Below, one piece after another: positions 34,276-46,539 of a stretch of 64,000 bases of DNA (its first letter is position 1; each line of letters begins with the position of its first letter). The position numbers and the translations under genes are program-made. The notes beneath the pieces are model-generated. The model did not search any database and was not told where the DNA came from. It was given only the letters and a program-made list of their open reading frames with translations. Origin of the DNA: Siderastrea radians (Eukaryota; Cnidaria; Anthozoa; Scleractinia; Rhizangiidae); contig OZ024890.1 in assembly GCA_964017195.1 (NCBI GenBank), positions 53,299,841 through 53,363,840 on the forward strand, read 5' to 3'.

Positions 34276-36667
34276 TTTTTTTTTGGAAAAGGCCAGCGGT
34301 TCTTGTTCCAGCTCTCAGTTCCAAATTGAGACTTTCCGCCGGTATTTGCTACTTTAGGGCCTCAATTTATTTTTGTCTTGGCTGTGTACCACTTTACCAA
34401 GTATACAAACTCCCATAAACAAACCCTGTCAGGGTATATTTCAGAAGTAAATTATGTCAGCTAAACCTGCAGCTGTTTGCAACTGTTCTAGTTTGTGTGC
34501 CGTGGGTAATTCACCAAACCTGCAAACGAAAAGAACTTGTTACAAGTCGCAGATGATACCGAGCGGCCGTTTTGTTTTTAAGGACCTCAAGTTTAGTGCT
34601 CGAGGGCCCTGACCTTGGGGCACGGTGATTAGTTAGATTGCAGCTTTTGTGGCAATGTATAACCAGTATTATTGAGCTCGATTAAGCATCCAGGCGTCAT
34701 CCAGGGGTAAAGAAATATGCGTGGGTTGGTGGCAATGGGATCAGTTTATGCCACCCCCTCCCCCTCCCACCCAACTTTACCTTGCTGATACAAAGAAAAC
34801 CGACAGGAGGTAATACTGCAAGCATGAAACGTTGAGACTCAGAGAACCGTTCATGAGATAAAACATATACGACCCTGCTCAACTCCGTTTTATGTTTTGG
34901 TGAAAGGAAAGTCTTAAGAATCAGGAAGTTCAATTCTAAAGACGGAAGTGAACCCAGTAAAGCCTCTGATTGGTCATTCTTGGATGTCAGCTGACTCTTC
35001 ACTTATACCCCCACGTCGCTCCGTGCATCTCGGGGATTTAAACAACAAAAGGAGCCTTCCCCTTCATAACACTGATTGGTTTTCCACTCATTAAACTACT
35101 AATAGTTGACACTACAGCTGCCCCCACTGTTAAGAGATTTTGTGATCGTAGTTATTGACTTTGAAGGTTTCCTTTTTCTTGATTTACTTAAAAACACTTT
35201 TATGTGGCATTTATTTTTCTGTAGTATAATTTAGGTTTTAGATTGTTTCTGCAGAAGCAGGCCAAGTTGAGATTAGTGCTCAGTCCATTGCTAAGAGGTT
35301 CGGGGGTGGAAGAGGAATAATGAATAATGAATAACGAGTTGAATCAGTAAATGAACAAGGAATATTCAGAGTTTGAACATTAGGAATAATGAATAACTCA
35401 GTTCTTTAAAGGGATAATGAATATCGCACATGTTGTGTGCACTCTACTCTGTAAAATCTTTGTCCTTAGTCGCCTCAGTAACAGAATCCCGAATCCGGAA
35501 TCCACGAAATTAAAATAAAAATGCTGGTAAAATTCCAGAAATGGGATTACTGAAGACACTTTTGATAACAAAATATCAGTGACGAATAAATGCAATGCAG
35601 TGCAAAGAGGAGAATTTCCCTGTATTCAAATTTTGCTGCCCATTAAAAAATACGAATTATAAATCTTAATCCAATCGCCCTCTCCCTTGGAATCATTTTT
35701 TGCTTCGCCCCAACCGTCTGTCAGCTTCATTATCCAAGATGGCGGCATATCGGATTATTCATCGCTCTCCCAGCAAAATACGCCTGCTTTGCAATACTGC
35801 CTGTGTTGTAGAGAATTGATTGCAGCTTTTTTGTAAAAATTTAGAAACGTTTTTGTGCCGTTTGAATATCGTCTGAGCTTAACGAGACATCACTCGAATT
35901 GTCGTTTTGAGTTTCTCCTCAAAAAGGCCCCAGCTGAGGTGTTTGCAGCTTACAGCTAATTCGCCTGGATCCTTAATATTTATTCAGCTGATTTACCAAA
36001 TGGCATGTCAAGCGTTAGTATTTTCTTAGACTTTCACGTCTACGTTTTAAAATAATTTGCAGAAAAAGTGTGCGTAGCAAATTTTCATTGTCTTACGCTA
36101 CCAGGAAGATGATAAATTCAACTGATTTTTGGATTCCATTCAATTTTCTGTTTTACCTTTAGTAATTCCACGGAAGGTACATTGTAAATGATTACACCAG
36201 TGATTTTTTTTAAACAACATTTGGCTGTTAAAATGTTTGCAGAGAAAGCTTTCGTTTAAGCCAAAGTTCAGTTTCCGGCTTACCATCAGTACGCATGCAG
36301 CTTTTCTCGCTAATATTTAAGCCCCCTTAATCTTGAAACTAAACAATAATAACCACAAATATGACATTAGGCACGACGCCCAATATTTCATTTTTTCCCC
36401 GCTAGTCGATCAGGTTGTTTGAGACTTGGGCATCCCTCTTTTGTTTGCGATTGTATTTCTCTACAAAACTTACTTTAATGGAAATAGCTTTGTAGTGGCT
36501 CCTGATCAAACGAGAGCTAGCGAGGGAAGAAACCCTCTGCATCAATTTACAGGATAAAAAAGTGTTAATCTTTGTGTTTGAATAACGATGAGTTATGAAA
36601 AATAGTTGACGGCTCAATAACCATAATATTAACGAAAAGACACATTTGGCAGCTGGTCATATTGAAA
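34276..36667. repeat. Upstream spacer of GPCR unit 3 (leader plus U block)
   Basis: Matches the unit 2 spacer at offset 5,043 through about 36,420. There, roughly 240 bp present in units 1 and 2 (gtctctttcttttcaaac to gttattcggg) are missing. The sequence rejoins unit 1 at gacttgggcatccctctttt. No gene. Confidence 0.7.
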
Positions 36668-36772
36668 CCTTAAGGTAGCCCCCCACGCAGTCGTTTTTAA
36701 GAGAGGCGTATTACCCGGGAGGAGGGTAATACGACTCCCCTAAAAACGACTGCGTGGGAGGCTAACCTTAAG
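36668..36772. mobile_element. Hairpin MITE, shorter copy
   Basis: Same family as 24,651-24,782: inverted ends around ccacgcagtcgttttta / taaaaacgactgcgtggg, with a shorter loop. Confidence 0.7.
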
Positions 36773-37492
36773 GAGGCTCGCAACAGTTTTTTTGGCCTTG
36801 GAGTGTATCTTTTGAAGTCAAAATTTCGCATAGAAGATGAACTTCGATTTCCTTGATACTACACCACCTTTTCAACAAATGATGAAATTTTATTTTCTCA
36901 CTGGTTTCCTAGCAACAGCTGTCACCATAGCAACGGTAATGGACAACCCTCATTTTAAATAATGTCGAAGATCTTGAAAACTAGTCAGACACTTTATGAC
37001 GAAACTTGAACTATTTGAACTACTCAACCTACACAACTTGTATACGAATTAGGGAAAAATCTGCAAGAGCGTTTTCACGTAAATCATGATTCATTTTTTA
37101 CGGGCTGATTTTGGTCATTCGTGCAATTTTCTCCAATATTTCAAGAAAGATAAAACTTAACACTTTCTCTTTTCAGCTGAATAAACACTTTGTTTATTAG
37201 ATAAGAAGGCTGAATCTCGGTGAGGTTTCAGTCGTTACTAACTTTCATCGAGCAACAGTATTATTTTGTTTTTTTCTGGGCTATTTCTCGGTTATTCACG
37301 TGCAATGAATATTCATACACGCTGCGCTTGTGTCCTCTCGTGCATTTATAATTCCTTCTCATATTTTTTTTTATTATAAACTTTGTTGAAAAGGTGGTGT
37401 AGTATCAAGGAAATCGAAGTTTATCTTCTATGCGAAATTTTGACTTCAAAAGATACACTCCAAGGCCAAAAAAACTGTTGCGAGCCTCCTTA
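36769..37492. mobile_element. ~724-bp element with ~115-bp inverted repeats
   Basis: The left arm taaggaggctcgcaacag through ccaccttttcaacaaa (36,769-36,886) is the inverted complement of 37,378-37,492. The inside is AT-rich and non-coding. Unit 1 (from 24,777) has the left arm but lacks the right, so the copy there is broken. Confidence 0.7.
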
Positions 37493-40218
37493 CCGAACTA
37501 GTTTTTACGCTGCCGATAACAAGCAAACCGGAGTTTCAATACATCGGTTATTGGATTTAGGGGCGTTACGGGTGAAAAATAAATTGCGAGTTTCAGAGGT
37601 TTTTAAAACATTTTTACGTCATTTTTTTGTCATGTTTTAAATGAAAATTTTAAAGGACAGCCAATTAGTAGCTCAAAGGTTGCAATCCACACACAGTTCT
37701 AATTAACAAAACTTGCTGCTTTTAATTAAAATGTTTACAATGGCAATGTTAAACGTAAATTTTGAAGGATCATGTAAGGATATCTATAGCTAAAGATGGC
37801 ATGTTCTGTCTACTGTTAACTTTATAATTCCGCTTCTGGGCCATGTTGGAGTAAAGGAGTCTCGACAATTTTGTAAACTGGCCCAGAAACAAAACATCAC
37901 CTCGCTAATTATCAACATGGGCGGTTGATTAACTTCAGTCAGATCTAGTTTTCTGAAGCATAAAGGAAAAACAGTCATTTTCTATTTACCTCATCCTAGA
38001 TCGTGATCTAGATCTGAAGAGTCCTGAAAGAGTCTTTTGTTTCTTATTTTGTTTTAACACGCAAACACGCGAGAATATTGCCGTCGCGCGTCAGAAGGAA
38101 AATGAGATTCTCGTGCATGCAAGCGATCTTGTATTTATGAGTGTCGCTCGCTGGACTATCTCGGAGAGAAATGAGAATCTGCTTGTACTCTAGAGCTTTT
38201 GTGGTCAATAGTCCGTCTTGAGAGCCCAACTAAATGGGCTTAGTAGACTGACAAAGAAGAACTAATGGTTCTAGCGAATGTCAAATAAATGGAAATCAAT
38301 TAGTTTCTCCGGTACAACTATAATGACTAATTTAGTTCATACTGAGTCCCCCCAATTAAAAGGGGTACAAACACAAAACCCTTTTTTGTGACTGTACTCG
38401 TGCGGTTGTACATCAGTTTCATGGTAGGCAGTTTGGAAAGTTCTTGTCACCTCCGCCTTAGAGAGCAAGGTTTCTTATCTAAGGAAAAAACAGTGCGGCA
38501 GAATCCAGGCCTCGAATCACCGAAATTAAAATGTCTAACATGAAAAGTCGCTGAGTTCCAGAAACAAGAATTAACTCCGTTACAAGGTTCCACCGAGTAG
38601 CTAGAGTAACTGCAATTTACCAGACCCAACAGAGGGAGGGACACTAGCCCTTACTGGCTAGCTGCTCTCGCAGAGGACGTCCATGTGGATCTAAACACCT
38701 CAGATTCGTGAATCGCAACGTTCAGTTCACTTGGCTCAAGCAAAACGGCGACCATCTAACATACACCTTAGCTGAACTGTCGCTTTCAAACCCCCCAAAG
38801 ACCATGTTAACTTGTATTTACCAGTTACGCTTGTGATCAGAGAAGATCTGGCTGTTTCTTTACTTTGGCTCCAGAGTGAGGAAACAGACTCTGTCGTCTT
38901 GCCAGTGGTAACCGGAGTTCGATGGCAGTGGCCACAATAATAATTAAAGGGACACTATCCCGATAACGCGCACGCGTGAACGTCAGCTGTCATCTTTCAA
39001 AAAAACAGTAGAACTGTCACATTGAGGCGACAAGATTACCCCGCGACCCACGCGGTGATCCGCTGTTTACATCCTCCATTTAAATATTTGCTCGCGTTTT
39101 ATAGCTACAAGGAAGCTACAACTCAAATTTCTTGACGAAAAGGGTCTATAGATCACACTCCGTGATGCGAAACACAAAATATAAATCACCGGAGATTTTC
39201 GGATTTAATTGCAGTGAAAGCTAGAGATTTCTTTGGCGAAACATCCCGTCGGACTTTCGTAACAAGAGGACTTATTAGTTCCTATTGTTTTTGGAGGGAC
39301 AAATATGTTGTTTAGAGTGCAAAATAAGGTCAGCTAGCATTTTCGGCGAGCCGTCAGCTGCTCTGAAATTCGCGGATAGGATTCTGTTTCCTAAAATTTT
39401 CTGCGACCTAAATACTCAGCTAAAAAATCCGAACAGATCAATCCGTATTAGCTTTCACAAATATGCCTTTATAACCTCTGAAGCTATTTTAGAAAGCAGG
39501 AAATGATATTTCAAGTATTTTGCTAAAATTTATTCGTTGGGTGCCCCTGATTATACACAAAGATTTAACAGAGCGTGATGCGAAACACAAAATCCTGCAA
39601 CAGAATGAAAAACATAAGCCGATCCCGGCGTTACAAACATCAGCAGGGAAACTCGTCACGCTGCAGTGAATATTTCAGATCCTTTATTGTCGAAAATATA
39701 AACATGAGAGGCGGAAAAACCCATAAATTTCCTAAATGAGCCAAATTCAACGTACCTATTATGCAAGAGCGGCATAAAAACCACATTAAGTCGCTTAACA
39801 AACGATCAGAAGTCTAACCAACGGAGAATAACAAACGACGAAAGCCACAAGAATCCACCAGTTATCACCTCGATATGACCTCGAGAATGCGATGCCTAAG
39901 TTGTAACGGCTCAGTTCAGTCAACATTTAAAAATCCTCCACTCTAAACCCGCTTCAAAAAAACAAGAAGCAAAATGGGTCAAAAGACCAAGATAAGACGC
40001 GGCGTACAAGTACAAGTAGAAGTCGTGCAGCGTGCAGGCCTTCCAACCCATCAGTTTATGGCTGTGTCGGTCGAATACAGACACCACTGATCCCTTCAGT
40101 CATTTCCATGTCTCATGGATTGCTTTCTTTATATATATTCTGGTATGCTGCTGGTTCCATTTCTTCTTATTCCTTTCACGATTTTCTGAGCTTTTATGGA
40201 AGCTGCCTGGAAAAAGAA
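37493..40218. other. Gene-free region with old repeats
   Basis: No supported gene. About 38,400-38,530 holds a degenerate piece that resembles the SINE S1 body (ttcttatctaaggaaaaaac). A family F element is listed separately. The rest is unassigned. Confidence 0.4.
39190..39555 (+). mobile_element. Family F element, left end missing
   Basis: Contains the same interior as the copy at 2,499-2,927 (atgttgtttagagtgcaaaa, gataggattctgtttcctaa) and ends in the inverted terminus cgttgggtgcccctga. The left terminus is not recognisable. Confidence 0.7.
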
Positions 40219-40228
40219 GCCTTCGACC

Positions 40229-40608
40229 CCGGGGGGGGGGGGGGACTCCCATATGAAAAGGACGGGGATGCTCGTCGGAAAATTAGAATTACATCCCTAA
40301 AGGAGACCAATCTGGGCGTGGCTCAGGCGTTATTTGACCCCTAAACGAGACCATGCTAAAACAGAAAACCAAATAAGAGCTTCAGTGATTTTAAATGCGC
40401 TAAAGATTGACGCTAAAGATTGACGTCGTTTGGTTTTTTCATATAAGCTTAGATATTTCTTTACGCACACCCTAAGCGAGACCTGAATGGGTAAAAATAT
40501 TTGCTTTCCTTGCTAAAAACCCTAAGCGAGACCAAAAACTGCAATTTACAACCCTAAGCGAGACGACGAGCATCCCCGTCACTTTCATATGGGAGTCCCC
40601 CCCCCCGG
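40229..40608. mobile_element. 380-bp MITE with ~10-bp target duplication
   Basis: G-run/C-run ends enclose gactcccatatg / catatgggagtc and gacggggatgctcgtcg / cgacgagcatccccgtc. The direct repeat GCCTTCGACC flanks it (40,219-40,228 and 40,609-40,618). Inside are dispersed copies of ccctaagcgagacc. No ORF. Confidence 0.85.
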
Positions 40609-40805
40609 GCCTTCGACCGGCGCCATAGCGCTTCCCTCCTCTCGGTCCTCCATCCAACGGCATTGAAAACAACGCCAAAAAATCCCGATCTCACACAAAT
40701 TGGAACGTAACGAAAACTATGTATCATTAATCTATAACTGGGAGAAGCTTTAGGGTAATATTGAACTAAACTGAGCACGATGCAAACGGATTTTTGAAGG
40801 TTCTA

Positions 40806-41795
40806 CCATGAGCTACAGGAAACATGGATTCTGAGTTCTCATCGAACGTTGTTTCAAGCAAACAGCGATGAAATATGTAGACTATTCAACAAAACTATCA
40901 CCTTACCGTCAGTTCTGCTGTCCCTTGTCTTTGATTTCTACTTTATCTTCTGCAAATATCCCTATTTCTCCCCGATTCTTCGGTGAGTTCGATCCAGATA
41001 TGCTTACTTTTAGCGCCCGCCATTTTGAAAAACCACTCATTCCCAGTTCTGCGCAGCCAACTAGAAAACCTCCTAAAGCCGCCCTAAAGCCCAATGGGTA
41101 GGCCATCTTTCCAGGTTATGGTTACAAGCTCGTAAGAACATTGCACGACGGACTTCCATATATGGAAGGTCGTCGTGCAACGGATTGAGAGTTACAATTC
41201 AAATAGGCTTCTTTCAATATATTAAAATTCAGCTTGGTAGCGAGGCCTAGAGGACACAAACAAAAGAAATGAATAAACGTGCTTGTAAAATTTCTTTTAT
41301 TTGTGTCCTCTAGGCCTCGCTACCAAGCTGAATTTTAATCTATCGAAAGAAGCCTATTAGGTTCTGTCGGGGGGACTGGAAAGAGCTTTTGGCTCTTACC
41401 AGCTGAAGGCGAATTTGAAAAACAATAGCGATTGTCTTTTCGGCCCTACAATTGGCCAAAGGCACAAATCTCCTAGCAAGGGCCCAAACACTTCCTACCC
41501 AGTGGCTTTTGGGTGGCTTTTAGAGGCTTTTTAGTTAGCTGCGTAGAAGTGGGAATGAAAAGACGGAGTGGTTTTTCAAAATGGCGGGCGGTGAAAGTAA
41601 GCATATCGAACTCACTGAAGAATTGGGGAGAAGCAGGGGTTATTTGCAGAAGATAAAGCAGAAATCAAAGACAAGGGACAGCAAAACTGACGGTAAGGTG
41701 ATAGTTTTATTGAATAGTTGACATATTTCATCGCTGTTTTCTTGAAACAACGTTCGATGAGAACTCAAAATTCATGTTTCCTATAGCTCATGGTT
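40806..41795. repeat. ~1-kb inverted duplication with nested hairpins
   Basis: Arms 40,806-41,104 and 41,487-41,795 are imperfect inverted copies (catcgaacgttgtttcaag / cttgaaacaacgttcgatg; gctgtcccttgtctttgatt inverted in the other arm). Two further hairpins lie between them: 41,141-41,180 (ttgcacgacg...cgtcgtgcaa) and 41,204-41,357 (caaataaaag / cttggtagcgaggcctagag and its complement). The plus-strand reading of the right arm has an ATG in aaaATGGCGGGC at 41,581 and about 37 open codons ending at a GTAAGG donor. The left arm carries the same region on the minus strand with a broken frame. Confidence 0.7.
41581..41693 (+). other. Possible first coding exon (unverified)
   Basis: Opens MAGGESKHIELTEELGRSRG and ends in a Lys/Thr/Ser-rich run right before ACG|GTAAGG, a good splice donor. 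The context aaaATGG is a good start context. No downstream exon was recognised. Its inverted copy at about 40,900-41,015 has a frame break, so at most one copy could code. Function unknown. Confidence 0.2.
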
Positions 41796-44294
41796 CTACA
41801 TCACTTCTCGCATCTTTTGAATTCGCGACATCCTGTCAGGAAATCAAAGTTTGGAACGTGCGCAGTAAGCGGATATTGGTCCTCTAATTTTCCGACTCGC
41901 TTAAAGTTAAGCGAGTCGGCGTACTTCAATAGAATTCTCATTAAATTGAAGCCACCAAACCAGGTAGCTTAAGCGAGTCAGTAATTAATTTCCACCAATA
42001 AGGAGTCACTTGCAGTCACTTGCGATCACTCATTTGATAATGCCGTCAAATTGGAAAAGTAACATGCGTTCTTATTTGTGCTTCTTGCGAAATAATTCGA
42101 CGAGCGAAATCAGCGAAATGGGACCGGCAAAAGGTCTTCTACATTCAACAGAAGCATTTCTCCTTTACTTTCATACTTGTTTAAGACCATGTGTTAGAAC
42201 CAGAATTGTGGCTGCTCAAGAACCCAAGCGATTTTCCGTTTACGACATTTCCTTTGTAATTGAAAAAATACACTTCTGTTCTTCTCCTCCTTCTTCTAAT
42301 TGCGAGCAATCTCAGCCTTTGCTAAAATCGGTTCCTCCTTCAGGTGAAAACCAAGCGGATAAAACACACTGATAGAAAAGAAGAAAGACATACTTGCGAG
42401 CTTCGCCTGCATTTCCCGCCATATTCTTGTTTTTATTCGCGCGCCTAAAATCACTTAGATGGAATATCAGCTTACTTTCTCGTGAAAACTACACTTAAGA
42501 CAGTCATCTTGTTTAAGGGCAAGAGAATGGTGAGAATGTTTAGTACATTGTTCTGGAACGGGGGAAAGCTCTTGGGTAGCACGTTTGTCCACTCGTACGG
42601 GAGGCACTCCAGCACTTAGGGATCTTCGATTATTCAGCACTGACAACAACTTCTAAACTCAAGAGATCATTCACTCATTCTTTAATTCTTTCTTTTTCTG
42701 TCCTATGTTCTACAGTGCTTGTCCTTTTAGTAGCTAATTTACAGGAAGTGAGCCAAACCCATTACATCAAAACTAAACTAGGCTACAACGGAAACACTAA
42801 TTGTGAATCCTGTAAGCCAATGAGAATTATTTTATGTGACTCAGCAAAAGTTCAGTAATAATTTAGGGTGTGTTGGCTCGTCTTTCTGGTAAAAGGAAAG
42901 AATAGTTAATTAGATCGAAGTAGGGGCAGATTTGGAAACCGTGAAAACTCAGTGAAGGGTAGGAATTAAAGATAGTGAGAATGTTAGCGCGAATGTTTTT
43001 GCGGAAACGGAAAAACAATTAGAAGAGCAGGTAGAAACAGGTGGGAGCGTTTCCCGCGCAAACTTAGAGTGAGGGAAATAAATCAAGTCGCAAGTATTTA
43101 TTATTGGCTTCGCGCCTAAATTTAAAAATAAAATATAACTTAACCAAAATATACATCGTCACAATATACATATGGCCTAGCACGGCAGACGGGAGTAACT
43201 TCAACAAGTCGGCTTGTCCTGCTCTAAGGCCTCCAAACAAGATTTTGTCAAAACAATAGCCGTGAAAATTTAATGTATGATAGTTGGCTATTATATGCCA
43301 AATGGTATGAGAATTACTAGTAAATACCAGAGTCAATGTTTTGTTCTACGTTGGCGTTACTGTTAAGTAGAAAATAGAAAAAATGTCACATTAATGAAAG
43401 GTTACTTACGGAAAAGAATAGTACGTATAGATGCATGTGTGTAAGGCACGTTGTCAGCCATGAAATCCAAGTTATCATGCATAAAGAACATGGTCGTAGT
43501 AGCTCAGTCTGTTTTCAGTTGTACTCAAGAGAAAATTTTTTAATACCTCCTACCTGCTATTAATAATCACATGTGACCACTTAATCCGGCGTTTCCGAAC
43601 ACCACCCAAAAGGGGCACAAAATTATATCGAATCGTCGATGGTTAAATTTCGAACTTAAGCTTAGAACAATCCACTGCAAGTGCTCGCAAACACACCGAG
43701 TATCTCTACCCAGTAGTTCACAAAACCTCGCTGCAAAGTGTGCAAGCAAAAAAAAAAACAAAACAAAACAAAAAAAAAACTGAAAGAAAGCGAATCCACG
43801 ATCGTCCACCCGGTAGTTTTCCTATGTTTCCGTCTTCTGCAAACCCTAGCCCAGTTCCTTGACTGAACGAACTGAGAACGTCGGGCTTTTTTCGATTTTG
43901 CGAAATCTAAGTACTAATGTTACTAATGCCCGCGCCAACGTTAATTTAGCCGAGTTTACCTCACGCGCGACAAACGCGCGAGATGTTACTTTGGGTCACC
44001 GAATTCGCGCGCGCTCATTGACTACAGATAAACGATATAAACTGGTTTGTTAGCAGAGCAGTAGTTCGCAATGCCTAGCGATTTGAATGGGCGTATAAAA
44101 ATGGAAATCGATATTGCTTAATTTCCTGAAATCAAATGCACAATAATGACCTAGGTAGATCTGTTACTTGGCTTTTCAATTCAGCTGAAATTCAGTGGTC
44201 TGTGAATTTAGCGGTCGAGTATATAACTACTATTACTTTACAAACTGAACTGCATCAACGAATTTTTACTGCCCAGATAACGCTGTCCACTAAC
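41796..44294. other. Gene-free region
   Basis: Contains a perfect 28-bp palindrome at 41,892-41,919 centred on cttaaagttaag. A 120-codon ORF at 42,010-42,372 (internal start MPSNWKSNMRSY) has no recognised domain. There is an A-rich run near 43,745-43,780. No supported gene. Confidence 0.35.
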
Positions 44295-45526
44295 CAGGGT
44301 GGTAAAGGGGGGCCCCGATCACGAATCACGAGCCTATTTTCGTTCAAACCACGAATCACGTACGTTTTTTAAGCATTTCACGAATCACGTTTTTAACATA
44401 CACCGTTTGCAAAAAAAAATTATCCCTCATTGACTAATTACTTTGCTTTGCGTTTAGCTTTCAACACACAGTCTTTAAAGGGAGTTGCGAGTATGGAAAA
44501 AAGAGCCTTAAACGCATGAAATGAGTCCAGAGAACGCGCTGTTTCCACAAAATCAGTCCTTTAAGGTGTTTCGATACAGTTTTTTTGGGACCATACCTAA
44601 CTTTTTGAATCGGCTCTTAGACAGTCCTTTCCTTGTTAGATGAAAGTGAAATTTGCAATACTTGTTGGTTTTGAATTGAACTTTAGCGTGGTTTACATTT
44701 TGTGAAAATCGATATTTCCATGACAACGATGAACAAAAAACCTCGAAAACATGACTAAAATTGAAATTTTCCGCGATCCAGATTTCACTTTGAAAAGCAA
44801 GTACCAACATCTTAAACTGTGGTGTATGGCACACAAAATATACAAGAACAAAAAAAATCTGTATGTTTGTTTTGAGAGACTTTCTAGGCTTTATTGTCCT
44901 GAATGTCGTAGACATTTTAGTTTATTGAACTGTTCTTACCTTCATTAGTAGGACGACAATGCTCTATTTGACAAGGTGATTGCCCTCCCTGATCGAGACC
45001 CGGCGAATTGTTTTTGAAAAAAAGTTTAATGCTTTCGGATAGCGGAACATTAAACTTTTCTTTCTGCAGTGGGGGCGGGAGGTTTGTCCAGATTAATCCG
45101 TTGCCAGGAAAAATGACGCTAGAACTCTAACTGTTTTAGCTATAATGTTGTCGCACTCGACTCGCTGAGCTGTGAAGACATGTAGACACGTGTAGAGTTG
45201 ATGAGTTAACAATAAGCTAGATATCATTGACAATGTAATGATTTGTCTGACTTGTGAAAGGTTACAGAAACGGATCAACAACGTTCCTCACGTTTATTTA
45301 CGTGTTTATTGTTTTATTTGCTCACTTTTGTAAATTGATTTATTAGTAACTAAGTTACTTTCGGTTTTCACGAATATTTTCGGACGGAATCACGAATCAC
45401 GGTCTTTAAAATAAGGAGATCACGCATCACAATAGACGGATCACGGCGATATTTGAGCTGCTTTCACGTGTCACACGCTAATTTTTGTTCAAATCACGCG
45501 TCACGCATAACCCCTTTACCACCCTG
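44295..45526. mobile_element. 1.23-kb DNA element with 6-bp target duplication and iterated CACGAATCACG
   Basis: Ends cagggtggtaaagggg and cccctttaccaccctg are perfect inverted repeats of 16 bp. Direct repeats ACTAAC flank it (44,289-44,294 and 45,527-45,532). Just inside each end, copies of (at)cacgaatcacg are scattered in the same orientation: near 44,318, 44,349 and 44,378, then 45,391, with variants at 45,420 and 45,494. These may be transposase-binding repeats (inference). The interior has short ORFs only. Confidence 0.85.
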
Positions 45527-45532
45527 ACTAAC

Positions 45533-46520
45533 AACATTTACGTTCATGTTAAAAAGGTCCCTACTCACGATTCCGAAGACTTCAAACGATACCACTCCTG
45601 AGATACTGCTGTAGATTTTGTTTGACAAATGCCGCTGCGACTCTTCCCAGCGCGCTGGATCAACAAGAAAAGCATCGAATTCATTTTTTGAAAGCTTCTA
45701 AATGGAGAACCGCACAGTCATCCCTCTAACACTGAGACCTTAGCCATTTACCTCCCAAAACAGCAGAAATAACAAGAACCGATCATGTTTTCCAATTCTG
45801 TGTCCAGTAATTTGTAGAGTACTTGTTAACGGTCAACCGCCGACAAACTGCTCAAAAAACTGCAACCGTGACACTTGACCGGTGTCTGTTTTGCGTCTTT
45901 AAGTTGACACCAAAACAACATTTTTACCAGAAAACGACTAAATATTTCACTAATTAATCAAAACACGAACACGCGGAGTGACGTCTTGTCGTTTGCCAGC
46001 CACAGTAGGTGACAATTTGTCAGGGCAGCCGGAAGAGTTAAATTTTTTCCAGCCAGAGCGTAAGATGGGCCATAGTTCCCACCAAGCTTTCGCTAACAAT
46101 AAATTCCCAGCAAGATTTCAATGCTGGTTACAAATTTGCCAGCCAGCTCAAGAATTGCCTGAAGAGCGGATATTTTTGGGAGCGGTTCTGTTGGGTACTC
46201 CTGACTATGTGTGAAAGCCAGCTAAAACAGTAGTCTGTAATCATTCATAGTTACTCTGGGTGATCTGTATTCAGTTAAGACTAAAACAGTCGCTTTTTTT
46301 TTTGCGTTGGTAGGTGATAGCGCGTGGTCTGCGAACGAAAAATCTGGAGCGAGTGTGAAATAGACAAATGACACTGAGGGAAAGAAGTCTTTCCTGGCGA
46401 CTTTCTCATGATTGGTGCGTCTTTTATCAATATTCGACTGTTTTTATTAAGGGACGGTCCACTTGACTACTGCGGATAGGAGAGTTGAGTGATTTTAAAC
46501 AGAAAATATCCTAATTCGGT
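45533..46520. other. Gene-free region
   Basis: A 78-codon ORF at 45,978-46,214 shows no recognised domain. Otherwise nothing beyond the flank of the Penelope-like element. Confidence 0.35.
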
Positions 46521-46539
46521 AAATTGTGATCGTCCGGGT

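Noticed and set aside
42010..42372. 120-codon plus-strand ORF as a gene
   Set aside because: No domain, no conserved motif and no splice or start evidence beyond an ATG; could be chance.
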